Assembly (NCBI RefSeq): GCF_900111025.1
Contig: NZ_FOFN01000001.1
Span: 682,001-746,000, forward strand
Length of the DNA stretch: 64,000 bases
Direction of reading: 5' to 3'
DNA from: Hyunsoonleella jejuensis
Lineage (GTDB): Bacteria; Bacteroidota; Bacteroidia; Flavobacteriales; Flavobacteriaceae
The notes beneath the pieces are model-generated. The model saw only the letters and a program-made list of their open reading frames with translations, had not been told where the DNA came from and ran no database searches. Each line of letters begins with the position of its first letter. The stretch's first letter is position 1. A program made the position numbers and the translations under genes. This document shows, piece after piece, positions 44,481 through 54,100 of this stretch.

Positions 44481-45452
44481 CTACGGTTTAACTTTTGTAG
44501 AAATATGAAATAAAGCATCTCCTTGGTACACAATAGGCAATTCATTTACATTAATCACGTAACCTGAGTTTTGCGCTCTCACAAAGTAGTTGAATTTTCC
44601 ATAAGGGTCGGTAATATTGCCGATAATATCCTCTCTTTCAATTTTAGTGCCCACCGCAATAGAGGCTTTAAACATTCCAGAATATTTAGCACGTTGCCAC
44701 TTACTATCTTCAATAAAAACGCATTGCTTTTTTGGTTTGGAAGCCTTGAACACAGTTTTTAACATACCCAAATGTTTTAGCACACGTTTAGAGCCATTTA
44801 CACCATAATTAGTAACCACATCATCTATATGAAAGGATTTTCCCCCTTCAAATAACAACATGTCTTTGCCTAGTTTTGTGCATGTAGTTCTAAAAGATTT
44901 GGTTAAATTTTTAGAGTATAGCACAAAGGGTGCACCAAATACTTCAGCGAGTACGTTAAGATTCTTTTGCGATTTAGCGTAACGCAGTTGAGGTGCATTA
45001 AACCTGCCAGAGCCACCCGTGTGAAAATCGATAATTAAATCGGCATGTGGTACAACTTCTTTTACCAATTTATTGGCAACACGACTCGCCAACGAACCGC
45101 CGGTACTTCCAGGGAACACCCGGTTTAAATCCCTTCCATCAGGGAATTCACGTTTTAAATTAATAAAGCCAAAAATATTAATCACAGGCATGCAAATAAT
45201 AGTTCCAATTTTTGGTTTGTTAATGCCTTTAGCAATTAACTGTCTCACAATCTCTACACCATTAACTTCATCACCATGAATACCAGCCGTAAACAGAACA
45301 GTTGGGCCTTCTTTTTTGGAGCGACTTATAATTACAGGAACATTAACTGGAGATGCTGTATGAAGGTTTGCTACATCGAAATTTACTTCTTTAGTTTCTC
45401 CAGGGTTTACTTTAGTTCCTAATATGTTTAAGGGGTTCTGTTCTGCAGTCAT
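44481..45452 (-). CDS. M14-family succinylglutamate desuccinylase/aspartoacylase-like protein
   Basis: The 323-residue zinc carboxypeptidase-fold protein has the ligand motif GIHGDEVNGVEIVRQL (His/Glu) and the third-ligand/substrate region LIIDFHTGGSGR. The C-terminal part (about 235-323) is beta-rich and biotinyl-lipoyl-like, as in the AstE/AspA family. Its position beside rimK, as in several gammaproteobacteria, suggests it acts on glutamate-modified peptides or proteins rather than on N-acetylaspartate. It lies 14 bases downstream of rimK. Confidence 0.88.
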   Translation of the reverse strand: MTAEQNPLNILGTKVNPGETKEVNFDVANLHTASPVNVPVIISRSKKEGPTVLFTAGIHGDEVNGVEIVRQLIAKGINKPKIGTIICMPVINIFGFINLKREFPDGRDLNRVFPGSTGGSLASRVANKLVKEVVPHADLIIDFHTGGSGRFNAPQLRYAKSQKNLNVLAEVFGAPFVLYSKNLTKSFRTTCTKLGKDMLLFEGGKSFHIDDVVTNYGVNGSKRVLKHLGMLKTVFKASKPKKQCVFIEDSKWQRAKYSGMFKASIAVGTKIEREDIIGNITDPYGKFNYFVRAQNSGYVINVNELPIVYQGDALFHISTKVKP

Positions 45453-45466
45453 TTACAATTAGTTAA

Positions 45467-46342
45467 TTAATGCCTATTACGTTCAATATAGGTTATGATA
45501 CTTCTCGCAATATTTTTACCCGTAGCACCTTCAATACCTTCTAATCCTGGAGTGGAATTCACTTCTAAAAGCAAAGGACCTCGATTAGATTGAAGCATAT
45601 CTACGCCGCAAACAGGCAGTTTTAAAGCTAGAGAGGCTTTCATAGCTACTTTTATTTCGGCTTCACTAAGTTTTACAATTTCAGCAGAACCACCACGATG
45701 CAAATTTGAGCGAAACTCGCCTTCTTTTCCTTGACGTTTCATAGCACCAACTACATGTCCGTCTACCACTAAAGCTCTTAAATCAGCGCCCTTAGCCTCA
45801 CCAATATACTCTTGCACTAGAGCGCGAGCCTGCAACCCATTAAACGCTTCAAGTACCGATTCTGCCGCATTTCTGGTTTCTGCCAAAACAACGCCTAAAC
45901 CTTGGGTGCCCTCTAAAAGTTTTATAATTACGGGCGCGCCGCCAACATGCGATAGTACCTTTTCTATATCTCTGGAATAATTAGTAAAAACAGTTTTGGG
46001 CATACCTATACCTGCTTTAGATAAACGCTGAAAACTTCGTAGTTTATCACGAGAACGAATAATAGCATCAGAAGTAACAGAGGTAAACACATTCATCATT
46101 TCAAACTGTCTTACCACAGCACAACCAAAAAACGTAACAGAGGCGCCAATTCTTGGTATAATGGCATCCACATAATCTAAATAGCGGTCGTTATAGAAAA
46201 TAGAAGGCTTCTCCTTCTCAATAATAATATCACATTTCAAGGGGTCAATTACTTCAATGTGATGTCCACGAAGTTCCCCCTCTTCTACAAGGCGGTTGGT
46301 GGAATACAAATTAGCATTTCTAGAGAGAATTACAATATTCAT
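45467..46342 (-). CDS. rimK: RimK-type ATP-grasp glutamate ligase
   Basis: The 291-residue ATP-grasp protein adds glutamates to a C terminus. In E. coli the substrate is ribosomal protein S6 and poly-glutamate is also made. Hallmarks are [56 protein letters not shown] and [15 protein letters not shown]. The 23-base overlap with the upstream protease gene indicates translational coupling. The rpsF gene for S6 is not in this window. Confidence 0.94.
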   Translation of the reverse strand: MNIVILSRNANLYSTNRLVEEGELRGHHIEVIDPLKCDIIIEKEKPSIFYNDRYLDYVDAIIPRIGASVTFFGCAVVRQFEMMNVFTSVTSDAIIRSRDKLRSFQRLSKAGIGMPKTVFTNYSRDIEKVLSHVGGAPVIIKLLEGTQGLGVVLAETRNAAESVLEAFNGLQARALVQEYIGEAKGADLRALVVDGHVVGAMKRQGKEGEFRSNLHRGGSAEIVKLSEAEIKVAMKASLALKLPVCGVDMLQSNRGPLLLEVNSTPGLEGIEGATGKNIARSIITYIERNRH

Positions 46343-46751
46343 GGTGCTTTTGGCTTGAGGAAACGTGTTCTAGATCAACATCAACTAAAAATTTCTTGCT
46401 TAAAAATTGGCGCCCAATTAAAACAGGAAACTTCATATCGTCTCTAGTGCTTAAAGTTAAGTTAATTTTATAGGACTTACCAAAAACGGTAACTTCAGAT
46501 TTAATTTTAAACCTGTTTTCTTTAAAACCGTTACTGCTTTTTACATCCGTTAATGAAAATTCGCTGAAAACAATTGGGGTTTTTGCATTTTCATAATCAA
46601 AATAGCAATAAAGTAAATCGCCTATAAGTTCTACCTTGGCACAATGTATCGCAGAGGTGTATGCACCTGTATCTATTTTCGATGGCACATTGTACAAATT
46701 TAGTTTTGGAAAGTCAACCTTGTCAACCCTTCCTATTATTTTTTTAGTCAT
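46320..46751 (-). CDS. RimK-associated retropepsin-like protease (RimB type)
   Basis: The 143-residue protein is annotated in databases as 'ATP-dependent zinc protease', but its [15 protein letters not shown] motif (D27-T28-G29) and [13 protein letters not shown] near the C terminus are those of a retropepsin fold. In Pseudomonas a RimB protease works with RimK on S6 tails. It overlaps rimK by 23 bases and is the first gene of the operon that continues with rimK and the M14 enzyme. Confidence 0.88.
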   Translation of the reverse strand: MTKKIIGRVDKVDFPKLNLYNVPSKIDTGAYTSAIHCAKVELIGDLLYCYFDYENAKTPIVFSEFSLTDVKSSNGFKENRFKIKSEVTVFGKSYKINLTLSTRDDMKFPVLIGRQFLSKKFLVDVDLEHVSSSQKHHEYCNSL

Positions 46752-46776
46752 TAAATATATTATAAATTAAAGTTTT

Positions 46777-46886
46777 GGGCGTTACCCCTTCCCTTCGAGA
46801 TCCTCAGGGCAAGTGGTCGGGCTTTCTGTTGCAAGTCCTCGCCCTCCTTCGTCGGGCTGTGGGCTTTCCACTACAATCCCTAACGC
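46777..46886 (+). repeat. Interspersed GC-rich repeat, full copy
   Basis: A roughly 110-base element whose two outer ends are inverted copies (GCGTTA at 46779-46784, TAACGC at 46881-46886). It contains TCGGGCT twice and CGTTACCCC. It is GC-rich against an AT-rich background and has no coding sense. The partial copy at 1-110 is in the opposite orientation. Confidence 0.6.
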
Positions 46887-47053
46887 ACCTATCAGCCAAG
46901 GTTAGTAGCAAGTTCAAAACAAGATGCTATTTACTATGGCACTTTTACAAGCGGCGCAATGTAGAAAATTTCTAAATTCAAACAGCTGATTTTTCAATAA
47001 ATAAATCACATCACTTTGCAAACTATTGTGATTTAAAAAAAACATAAAATAGT

Positions 47054-47061
47054 TACCTTTA
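47054..47061 (+). promoter_or_regulatory. uvrC -7-like promoter box
   Basis: TACCTTTA deviates from TAnnTTTG only in the last base and ends five bases before the uvrC ATG. The layout parallels panD at 29756. Confidence 0.3.
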
Positions 47062-47066
47062 CAGTA

Positions 47067-48860
47067 ATGGATACCCCCAATTTAGAGATACAATTAAAAA
47101 CCCTGCCAAATCAACCCGGAGTTTATCAATACTACGATAAGGATGATACATTGATTTATGTTGGGAAAGCCAAAAACCTAAAAAAACGGGTGAGTTCTTA
47201 TTTTACCAAAAACCACGAGTATGGTAAAACGCGCGTGTTGGTAAAAAAAATTGTAAAGATTAAGCATATTGTTGTCGAAACAGAGACTGATGCACTGCTC
47301 CTTGAAAACAATCTTATAAAAAAGTATCAGCCAAGATATAATGTGATGTTGAAGGACGACAAATCTTATCCGTGGATTTGTATAAAAAAAGAGCGTTTTC
47401 CGAGAGTGTTTCCTACTCGTCGTGTGTTCAAAGATGGTAGTGAATATTTTGGGCCTTATACGAGTATGAAAACCGTAAGAACACTTTTAGATTTAATTAA
47501 AGGGCTGTATAGCTTACGTACCTGCAATTATAATTTAAGTGAAGAAAAAGTAGCAGCAGGAAAATACAAACTGTGTTTAGAATACCATTTGGGAAATTGC
47601 AAAGGCCCGTGCGAAGGCTTGGAAACTGAAGAGGAATACCACGCTAATATAAAAACCATAAAAGAAATTATTAAAGGGAACTTTAAGGATTCCTTGTCTC
47701 AATTTCGAGACCAAATGAAGCGTTGTGCTGAAAACATGCAGTTCGAGGAGGCACAAAAAATAAAGGAAAAGATTGAGGTTTTAGAAAATTATCAGGCAAA
47801 ATCTACCATTGTTAATCCTAAAATTAGCAATGTAGATGTGTTTTCTATTACGAGTGATGAAAGTTATGGCTATGTTAACTTTTTACAATTGTCGTACGGT
47901 TCTATCATTCGTTCACATACCTTAGAGATTAAAAAGAAATTGGATGAAACGGATAAAGAGTTATTAGAGTTGGCCATTACAGAAATAAGACAGCGTTTTA
48001 GTTCCAATTCAAAAGAAATTTATGTACCGTTTAAGGTAGATTTGGGAGAAGCTATAAAAGTTACCGTACCAAAATTGGGTGATAAAAAGCATATCGTAGA
48101 TTTGTCATTAAGGAACGCCAAGTATTATAGAATGGAGCGTTTTAAGCAGATGAAAATTGTAGATCCTGATAGGCATGCCAACCGAATTATGGCACAAATG
48201 AAATCAGATTTACGTTTAAATAAGGAACCACGGCATATTGAGTGTTTCGATAATTCGAACATTCAAGGAACAAATCCTGTGGCAGCTTGCGTTGTGTTTA
48301 AAAATGGAAAACCAAGTAAGAAGGATTATCGTCATTTTAATATAAAAACCGTTGAAGGACCAGACGATTTCGCATCTATGGAGGAAGTGGTTTACAGGCG
48401 TTATAAACGCTTGTTAGATGAAGAACAGCCATTACCACAACTCATTATTATTGATGGTGGAAAGGGGCAATTATCATCAGCATTAAAGAGTTTAGACGCC
48501 TTAGGTTTGAGAGGGAAAATTGCCATCATCGGAATTGCAAAACGTTTAGAAGAATTATTTTATCCAAACGACCCAATTCCATTATATTTAGATAAGAAAA
48601 GCGAGACACTTAAAATTATTCAGCAATTACGAAACGAAGCGCATCGTTTTGGTATAGAACATCATAGAAATAGGCGCAGTAAAAATGCCTTAAATACAGA
48701 ATTGGAAACGATACCAGGCGTTGGAGAAAAAACAGTTGTAGAATTGTTAAAGCACTTTAAATCGGCAAAACGGGTGGCGAATGCAAAGTTAGATGAGTTA
48801 GAAGCTATAGTTGGGGTATCGCGGGCTGAAAAGGTTTATAATTATTATCATGGGAAATAA
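47067..48860 (+). CDS. uvrC: Excinuclease ABC subunit C
   Basis: Makes both incisions in nucleotide excision repair. The 597-residue protein has an N-terminal GIY-YIG nuclease (PGVYQYYDKDDTLIYVGKAKNLKKR), a UVR domain that binds UvrB (about 205-240), the RNase-H-like C-terminal nuclease (IECFDNSNIQGTNPVAACV, IIIDGGKGQLSSA) and terminal helix-hairpin-helix motifs (IPGVGEKTVVELL). All parts are intact. Confidence 0.97.
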   Translation: MDTPNLEIQLKTLPNQPGVYQYYDKDDTLIYVGKAKNLKKRVSSYFTKNHEYGKTRVLVKKIVKIKHIVVETETDALLLENNLIKKYQPRYNVMLKDDKSYPWICIKKERFPRVFPTRRVFKDGSEYFGPYTSMKTVRTLLDLIKGLYSLRTCNYNLSEEKVAAGKYKLCLEYHLGNCKGPCEGLETEEEYHANIKTIKEIIKGNFKDSLSQFRDQMKRCAENMQFEEAQKIKEKIEVLENYQAKSTIVNPKISNVDVFSITSDESYGYVNFLQLSYGSIIRSHTLEIKKKLDETDKELLELAITEIRQRFSSNSKEIYVPFKVDLGEAIKVTVPKLGDKKHIVDLSLRNAKYYRMERFKQMKIVDPDRHANRIMAQMKSDLRLNKEPRHIECFDNSNIQGTNPVAACVVFKNGKPSKKDYRHFNIKTVEGPDDFASMEEVVYRRYKRLLDEEQPLPQLIIIDGGKGQLSSALKSLDALGLRGKIAIIGIAKRLEELFYPNDPIPLYLDKKSETLKIIQQLRNEAHRFGIEHHRNRRSKNALNTELETIPGVGEKTVVELLKHFKSAKRVANAKLDELEAIVGVSRAEKVYNYYHGK

Positions 48861-48953
48861 ATTCTCTCAGTCATTTCGACAACAGTAGACATTGTCTTTG
48901 CTGCTGCACTTTTAAAACTAGTAGTTGTAGCATCATAATTAAAAAAACAAAAC

Positions 48954-51194
48954 TTGAATAGTAAACCCATCATATTAATCCTAGTCCTTCTAGTTACGTT
49001 TTTCGCAAAAGCGCAAAACACGATAGAAAATACCCAAAAACCAAAAGTAGGTTTAGTACTTAGTGGTGGAGGCGCAAAAGGACTGGCGCATATTGGGGTT
49101 TTAAAGGTTTTAGATAGTTTAGGGGTTAAGGTAGATTATGTAGCCGGGACCAGTATGGGCGCCATAGTCGGGTCTTTATATGCTAGTGGCTATTCAGGAA
49201 AGGAACTAGATTCTATTTTTAATAGCATAGATTTTGACAAGATTATAAATGATGATTTACCAAGAGCATCCAAGGCCTTTAACGAACGTAATAACGCTGA
49301 ACGTTATGCCATTACCTTACCCTTCGACAATTTCAAGGTAAAATTACCATCGGCATTATCACGAGGACAAAACACCTATAATTTGCTATCAAAATTAATG
49401 CTACACGTTAGTGATATTAATAATTTTGAGGAGTTGCCCATTCCATTTTTCTGTATCGCCACGAACATCGAAACGGGAAAACAAATACAATTAGATAAGG
49501 GCAACTTAACGCATGCCGTCATTGCAAGCGGAGCGTTACCCTCCTTGTTTCAACCAGTAAGGATAGATAATGAGATATTAATCGATGGCGGTGTAGTAAA
49601 TAATTATCCTATTGACGAACTACGCGCAAAAGGTATGGACATCATTATTGGGGTAGATGTTCAGGACGGATTATTAAACATTGAAGAGTTAGTATCTGCG
49701 CCCGATGTGTTGATTCAGATTAATAACTTCAGAACGATTAATGATATGAAGTTAAAAGCACCAAAAACCGATGTTTATATCAAACCAGATATCAAAGATT
49801 TCAACGTAGTGTCTTTTGATGAGGGTAATACCATAATTGCCAATGGAGAAAAAGCAGCACTGGCCCAATTAGCGTCTTTAAATATGTTATCTAAAATAAA
49901 AGATTCAGAAAGTGACAAAAAAACAATCAAAGCTGTTAGAGATAGCATTACTATTAAAAGTATCGATTTTAGAGGAAATAATAAATACACAAGATCTTAT
50001 ATACTTGGAAAACTAAAACTAAAAGGCGGTGAAAAAGTACCCTACTCTAAGTTTTTAAAGGGTTTAAATAGTTTAATTGCAACCAATAATTTTGATTCGT
50101 TTTATTACGATTTAGAACCAACAGATGAAGATGGTACTTACGATTTAACTGCTGAGGTTAAAGAAAATGAAACCACAACATTTTTAAAATTAGGTGTGCA
50201 TTATGATGATTTATACAAAAGTGGTGCATTAGTAAATCTTACAAAAAAAGGATTGTTTTTCGGTAATGATATTGCTTCTTTAGACATGGTTTTTGGAGAC
50301 AATGTGCGTTATAATTTTGAGTATTTGATAGATAAAGGCTTTTATTGGAGCATTGGTTTACGCTCCAGATATAATGCATTTAAAAAGGACGTAAATGCTG
50401 AATTGTTATTAGACGATACTGAAATTTCAAGTACAGGGTTGAATAAAATTAATGCATCATTACACGACCAAACCAACCAATTTTACTTGCAAACCTTATT
50501 TAGGAAAGATTTTGCATTAAGCCTAGGTGTAGAGCACAAACGCTTGGAAGTTACTTCTGAAACCATAACCAGGACCAATCAGGATGAGTTTGTGTTTGAA
50601 AGCACCGATTATGGAAGCGTATTTGGTATAATGAGATTAGATACTTACGACAATAAATACTTTCCAAAAAAGGGTGTTTTTTTTAACAGCGATTTTCACA
50701 CCTATTTGTTTGCATCGCATTTTAACGAGGATTTCGAAAGCTTTTCAATAGCTAGGGCTACTGCTGGATATGCGTTTAGCGTATCGCCTAAACTATCCTT
50801 CAATATTCAAACAGGTGGCGGTTTTAAGTTGGGAGACAAATCTACCACTACTTTAGACTTTGCTCTTGGAGGCTATGGAAACAATCTTATCAACAACTTC
50901 ATACCGTTTTATGGTTATGATTTTATTTCGCTAACGGGCAATAGTTACGTTAAAGCCTATTTTGGTATGGACTACGAAATTTTTAACAAACACCACATCA
51001 CACTTGAAGGTAATTGGGCAAATATTGACGATGATATTTTTGATACTGGAGAGTGGTTTACGCTTCCAGATTACAGAGGTTATGCTTTAGGTTATGCAGT
51101 AGACAGTTTTATTGGTCCAATCCAAATAAAGTACAGCTATTCCCCTGAACAAAAAGATAGTGTTTGGTATTTTAATGTAGGTTTTTGGTTTTAA
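48954..51194 (+). CDS. Patatin-like phospholipase fused to BamA-type barrel
   Basis: The 746-residue exported protein starts at TTG 48954, which gives a clean signal peptide (1-20). A patatin domain (about 30-290) has GGGAKG, GTSMG (nucleophile S67) and DGGVVNNYPID (D211 of the dyad). A POTRA-like segment (about 320-400, SIDFRGNNKYTRSYILGKL) leads to a C-terminal outer-membrane beta-barrel of the BamA/Omp85 type ending in WYFNVGFWF. The layout matches type Vd autotransporters such as PlpD. It could be an active surface phospholipase. Confidence 0.9.
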   Translation: MNSKPIILILVLLVTFFAKAQNTIENTQKPKVGLVLSGGGAKGLAHIGVLKVLDSLGVKVDYVAGTSMGAIVGSLYASGYSGKELDSIFNSIDFDKIINDDLPRASKAFNERNNAERYAITLPFDNFKVKLPSALSRGQNTYNLLSKLMLHVSDINNFEELPIPFFCIATNIETGKQIQLDKGNLTHAVIASGALPSLFQPVRIDNEILIDGGVVNNYPIDELRAKGMDIIIGVDVQDGLLNIEELVSAPDVLIQINNFRTINDMKLKAPKTDVYIKPDIKDFNVVSFDEGNTIIANGEKAALAQLASLNMLSKIKDSESDKKTIKAVRDSITIKSIDFRGNNKYTRSYILGKLKLKGGEKVPYSKFLKGLNSLIATNNFDSFYYDLEPTDEDGTYDLTAEVKENETTTFLKLGVHYDDLYKSGALVNLTKKGLFFGNDIASLDMVFGDNVRYNFEYLIDKGFYWSIGLRSRYNAFKKDVNAELLLDDTEISSTGLNKINASLHDQTNQFYLQTLFRKDFALSLGVEHKRLEVTSETITRTNQDEFVFESTDYGSVFGIMRLDTYDNKYFPKKGVFFNSDFHTYLFASHFNEDFESFSIARATAGYAFSVSPKLSFNIQTGGGFKLGDKSTTTLDFALGGYGNNLINNFIPFYGYDFISLTGNSYVKAYFGMDYEIFNKHHITLEGNWANIDDDIFDTGEWFTLPDYRGYALGYAVDSFIGPIQIKYSYSPEQKDSVWYFNVGFWF

Positions 51195-51455
51195 CGAATC
51201 CTTAAAAAATTGGTTTGTATTTTTTTGCGATATTTGTATAGTTATGCAACTATTATTTAAAGATTTACTACAATTTCTTCATTATCTTATCAAGAGAAAT
51301 CCTGAATAAGTAAGTATTCTTGTAATTTCTGTATGGTAACCGAGCTAGTAGAAATGAAAGCGGGAATCCATAAATTCACTATCTTTAGTATATTTCATTA
51401 TTGCGTTATTGTCACCCTAAGCAGAGTCGAAGGGTAAACCTTAAAACTTTAAAAA
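51195..51455. other. Spacer with interspersed repeat fragment
   Basis: The gap before hmgA has no supported gene. It contains the fragment GTCACCCTAAGCAGAGTCGA (continued by AGGGT; 51411-51435), of the same type as that in ileS. A 21-codon ATG frame at 51244-51309 is too short to support. Confidence 0.5.
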
Positions 51456-52610
51456 ATGCCATTTTATCATAAATTAGGAAACATACCTCCTAAACGACAC
51501 ACACAATTTAGAAAACCAGATGGTTCGTTATATTACGAGCAATTATTTGGCACTATTGGGTTTGACGGTATGTCCACAAATAGCTATCACGAACAGCGTC
51601 CAACACAAGTAAAAGCAATAAAAAACCAATATAGTGTGGCGCCTAAAATTGCCAAGTCCAATAATATAAAATCGTATCGCTTTAAAGGCTTTCAAGTGCA
51701 ACCAGAAACCGATTATTTAGAAAGCCGAAAAACAGTACTCATCAATAGCGATTGTGCTATTATTTTGGCAGCACCCAAACAATCTACAAACGATTATTTC
51801 TATAAAAACACAGATGCAGATGAATTGATTTTTATCCATAAGGGTACTGGAAAGTTAAGAACCATGTTAGGCAATCTCGATTTTAAATATGGAGATTATC
51901 TGTTGGTTCCTCGAGGTATTATCTACAAAATAGACTTTGATACAGAAGATAATCGCCTGTTTATTGTAGAATCTCGCAGACCAATCTATACGCCAAAGCG
52001 GTACCGTAATTGGTTTGGGCAATTATTAGAGCATTCTCCATTTTGTGAACGCGATATTCGTAGGCCAAAGGAACTGGAAACCTATAACGAATCGGGTGAG
52101 TTTCTCATTAAAGTAAAAAAACAAGACGATATTATAGAAATGGTCTATGCATCCCATCCTTTTGATGTTGTAGGATACGATGGTTATAATTACCCATATG
52201 CCTTCTCAATTCATGATTTTGAACCCATTACCGGCCGCATTCATCAACCACCGCCGGTACATCAAACCTTCGAAACTGATGCTTTTGTGGTGTGTAGTTT
52301 TGTGCCAAGGCTATACGATTACCATCCGCAATCTATTCCAGCACCATACAATCATAGTAATATTGATAGCGATGAGGTGCTCTATTATGTAGATGGTGAT
52401 TTTATGAGTAGGAACGATGTAAAGGCAGGTCATATCTCATTGCATCCGGCAGGTATTCCACATGGGCCACATCCTGGAGCTACCGAGCGTAGTATCGGTA
52501 AAACAGAAACAGAAGAGCTTGCCGTTATGGTTGATACGTTTAAGCCTTTAATGGTGACAGAAGAAGCAATGAAAATCGCGGACGATAGTTACCATACTTC
52601 GTGGTTGTAA
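51456..52610 (+). CDS. hmgA: Homogentisate 1,2-dioxygenase
   Basis: Opens the ring of homogentisate in tyrosine and phenylalanine breakdown. The 384-residue protein has a cupin fold with RYRNWFGQLLEHSPFCERDIRRP, VVCSFVPRLYDYHPQSIPAPY and SLHPAGIPHGPHPGATERS, which supply the iron-binding His/Glu residues. It is shorter than the proteobacterial enzyme (about 430-445), in line with the Bacteroidota type. hppD is the next gene in the same direction. Confidence 0.94.
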   Translation: MPFYHKLGNIPPKRHTQFRKPDGSLYYEQLFGTIGFDGMSTNSYHEQRPTQVKAIKNQYSVAPKIAKSNNIKSYRFKGFQVQPETDYLESRKTVLINSDCAIILAAPKQSTNDYFYKNTDADELIFIHKGTGKLRTMLGNLDFKYGDYLLVPRGIIYKIDFDTEDNRLFIVESRRPIYTPKRYRNWFGQLLEHSPFCERDIRRPKELETYNESGEFLIKVKKQDDIIEMVYASHPFDVVGYDGYNYPYAFSIHDFEPITGRIHQPPPVHQTFETDAFVVCSFVPRLYDYHPQSIPAPYNHSNIDSDEVLYYVDGDFMSRNDVKAGHISLHPAGIPHGPHPGATERSIGKTETEELAVMVDTFKPLMVTEEAMKIADDSYHTSWL

Positions 52611-52720
52611 AGCCTCCCCTAACCCCTCTGAAGGAGGGGACTGAACACTCAGAAAGAGTTTATGCTTAAGAGATTAGTTAAAAAATTATATAATAAATAC
52701 TCAAATTCCCACTTTGAGTT

Positions 52721-52737
52721 TCCCGCCGAAGGCGGGA
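52721..52737. repeat. Short interspersed palindrome (CCCGCC type)
   Basis: TCCCGCC-GAA-GGCGGGA, a perfect 7-bp stem, is the same family as 2296-2314. It lies in the hmgA-hppD gap, 20 bases before the hppD ATG. Confidence 0.6.
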
Positions 52738-52756
52738 TTAATAGGAGCCTTTTGTT

Positions 52757-53914
52757 ATGAAAGACATAAAATCAGTGAACTACGGTTTAGAAAAAATATT
52801 TGAAGGAGCGCAGGACTTCCTGCCACTTCTAGGAACAGACTATGTGGAATTTTACGTAGGCAACGCAAAACAAGCAGCACATTTTTACAAAACAGCTTTT
52901 GGTTTTCAATCCTATGCCTACAAAGGTTTAGAAACAGGCGCAAAAGATGCGGTGAGTTATGTGTTAAAACAAGATAAAATTAAATTGGTACTTACAACAC
53001 CGCTTAATAGTAGATCGCCCATAAATGACCATATCGTAAAACATGGCGATGGTGTAAAAGTTATTGCACTATGGGTGGAAGATGCCCGAAAAGCCTTTGA
53101 AGAGACTACCAGCAGAGGCGCAAAAGCATATATGGCACCTGTTGTTGAAACAGACGAACATGGCGAAGTGGTACGTTCTGGAATTTATACGTACGGCGAA
53201 ACAGTGCATGTATTTGTAGAGCGTAAAAACTACAAGGGTAAGTTTTTACCAGGATTTGAAGCTTGGGAAAGTGATTATAATCCAACGTCTGTTGGGTTGA
53301 AATATATTGACCACATGGTGGGTAATGTAGGTTGGGGGCAAATGAACAAGTGGGTAAAATGGTATGAAGATGTGATGGGTTTTGAAAATTTCCTGTCTTT
53401 TGATGATAAACAAATCCACACGGAATACTCTGCATTAATGAGTAAGGTGATGAGTAATGGCAACGGACGTATAAAATTCCCAATCAATGAACCAGCAGAA
53501 GGCAAAAAGAAATCACAAATAGAGGAATATCTCGATTTTTACGAAGGTGCTGGTGTGCAGCATATTGCTGTAGCTACTGATGATATTATTTCTACAGTAT
53601 CGCAATTAAGAAGTAGAGGTGTGGAGTTTTTATCTATTCCGCCAGACGAGTATTATAGGGCTGTTCCAGGGCGACTAGAAGAGCATAGTCACGAACTTAG
53701 AGAAGATATTGAAACTTTAAAAAGTTTAGGTATTATGATTGATGCGGATGAAGAAGGGTATTTACTTCAAATATTCACTAAACCTGTTGAAGACAGGCCT
53801 ACGTTGTTCTTTGAAATCATTCAGCGTATGGGCGCAAAGGGTTTTGGAGCAGGTAATTTTAAAGCACTTTTTGAGTCTATTGAGAGAGAGCAAGCTAAAC
53901 GAGGTACGTTATAA
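52757..53914 (+). CDS. hppD: 4-Hydroxyphenylpyruvate dioxygenase
   Basis: Makes homogentisate from 4-hydroxyphenylpyruvate, the substrate of HmgA upstream. The 385-residue protein has two vicinal-oxygen-chelate halves. The metal ligands are in IDHMVGNVGWGQMNKWVKWY, GVQHIAVATDDI and TLFFEIIQRMGAKGFGAGNFKALFE (the last two blocks are diagnostic for HPPD). A small GC-rich hairpin (53924-53959) follows the stop. Fumarylacetoacetase is not in the window. Confidence 0.96.
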   Translation: MKDIKSVNYGLEKIFEGAQDFLPLLGTDYVEFYVGNAKQAAHFYKTAFGFQSYAYKGLETGAKDAVSYVLKQDKIKLVLTTPLNSRSPINDHIVKHGDGVKVIALWVEDARKAFEETTSRGAKAYMAPVVETDEHGEVVRSGIYTYGETVHVFVERKNYKGKFLPGFEAWESDYNPTSVGLKYIDHMVGNVGWGQMNKWVKWYEDVMGFENFLSFDDKQIHTEYSALMSKVMSNGNGRIKFPINEPAEGKKKSQIEEYLDFYEGAGVQHIAVATDDIISTVSQLRSRGVEFLSIPPDEYYRAVPGRLEEHSHELREDIETLKSLGIMIDADEEGYLLQIFTKPVEDRPTLFFEIIQRMGAKGFGAGNFKALFESIEREQAKRGTL

Positions 53915-53923
53915 TAAAATAAA

Positions 53924-53959
53924 ACGGCATGATGGCTAAGTCAAATTCATCGTGCCGTT
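53924..53959 (+). terminator. Hairpin after hppD
   Basis: AACGGCATGATG and CATCGTGCCGTT pair imperfectly (one bulge/mismatch), 10 bases beyond the hppD stop. No T run follows, so termination is uncertain. Confidence 0.45.
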
Positions 53960-54100
53960 AGCGGTTTCTAACATAACTATAACACTTGTAAACTGTGGGT
54001 TTTGGATAAAATTTCTATTTTTGGAATAGTAATTGTAATTTCTTTCGTAAAAACAATAAATTGTTGAGCGTATAGTTACAGTTATATTACCCAAATAAAG

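Noticed and set aside
44481-46751. ATP-grasp/protease/M14 cluster as a natural-product or defence island
   Set aside because: All three genes match the RimK-linked housekeeping group; no precursor peptide or mobile gene is nearby.
46775-46975. 66-codon plus-strand frame before uvrC
   Set aside because: It is translation of the GC-rich interspersed repeat, not a protein.
51244-51309. 21-codon ATG frame (MQLLFKDLLQFLHYLIKRNP..) after a weak promoter-like word
   Set aside because: Too short to tell from chance in AT-rich DNA, and no box or neighbour supports it, unlike the 9268 microprotein.
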